From Clavelina lepadiformis (Eukaryota; Chordata; Ascidiacea; Aplousobranchia; Clavelinidae), in assembly GCF_947623445.1 (NCBI RefSeq), contig NC_135247.1, positions 4,466,501-4,530,500 of the forward strand: DNA of 64,000 nt. The letters are read 5' to 3'. Position numbers and translations under genes: made by a program. Of the stretch, positions 63,950 through 64,000 are shown in pieces. The notes under the pieces are model-generated. The model had not been told where the DNA came from, did no database searches, and saw nothing but the letters and a program-made list of their open reading frames with translations. The first letter of the stretch is position 1, and each line of letters starts with the position of its first letter.

Positions 63950-64000
63950 TTCTTGGAAAGCAGACTGCAACAGATCTTGGCATTATCTCAATTAAAGCAG
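63950..64000 (+). mobile_element. Right-hand continuation of the outer Gypsy element
   Basis: 51 bases encoding LGKQTATDLGIISIKA, which continue the protease frame interrupted at 57716. The remainder lies outside the window. Confidence 0.7.

Overview
This is a window of an animal nuclear genome: AT-rich DNA, genes split by short GT-AG introns, and orthologues of metazoan-specific proteins such as whirlin, MKK7 and IVNS1ABP. Gene density, intron sizes and repeat content suggest an invertebrate deuterostome, most likely an ascidian tunicate. That placement is an inference; no single marker fixes it.

Layout. 1149-10352 (+) is a 15-exon BTB-BACK-Kelch gene (IVNS1ABP/NS1BP). 12804-13336 is a Mutator-like foldback element with a perfect 9-bp target duplication. 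14514-16862 (-) is an intronless 782-codon gene with a DUF294/GlnD-type nucleotidyltransferase motif and TPR-like C-terminus. 21855-24056 (+) is transcription factor IIB (GTF2B), including a very short first coding exon. 25309-33692 (+) is whirlin (WHRN), with two HN domains and three PDZ domains. 36214-39375 is a cluster of three non-autonomous DNA transposons: two hAT elements with 8-bp duplications and one pogo/Tigger-like element flanked by TA. 40084-42781 (+) is the JNK-pathway kinase MAP2K7. 45706-47604 (+) is carnitine O-acetyltransferase (CRAT) in one exon, ending in the peroxisomal signal SKL. 49733-54745 (-) is medium-chain acyl-CoA dehydrogenase (ACADM) in 12 exons. It carries an in-frame TGA in exon 7 and a decayed piggyBac element in intron 5.

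The last 7 kb are nested retroelements. A decayed Gypsy-type element (LTR from 56651, gag from 57112, protease tail at 57600-57716 and 63950-64000) is split by a young 6.2-kb LTR element (57717-63949). Its two 789-bp LTRs look identical. Inside, in order, are a PBS, gag, a textbook -1 frameshift signal (A AAA AAC followed by a 10-bp perfect stem), a retropepsin domain, a deletion where RT/RNase H/integrase should be, a long open envelope-like glycoprotein, and an extra ORF that itself resembles the N-terminal capsid part of Gag. A polypurine tract precedes the 3' LTR. This element is the most novel thing in the window.

CRAT and ACADM are neighbours and both act in acyl-CoA/carnitine metabolism, but they are separate, convergently transcribed genes and I see no evidence that they are regulated together. 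The other host genes are functionally unrelated. Exon boundaries were derived by hand from splice signals, phase and recalled family conservation. All the multi-exon models keep a consistent reading phase throughout.
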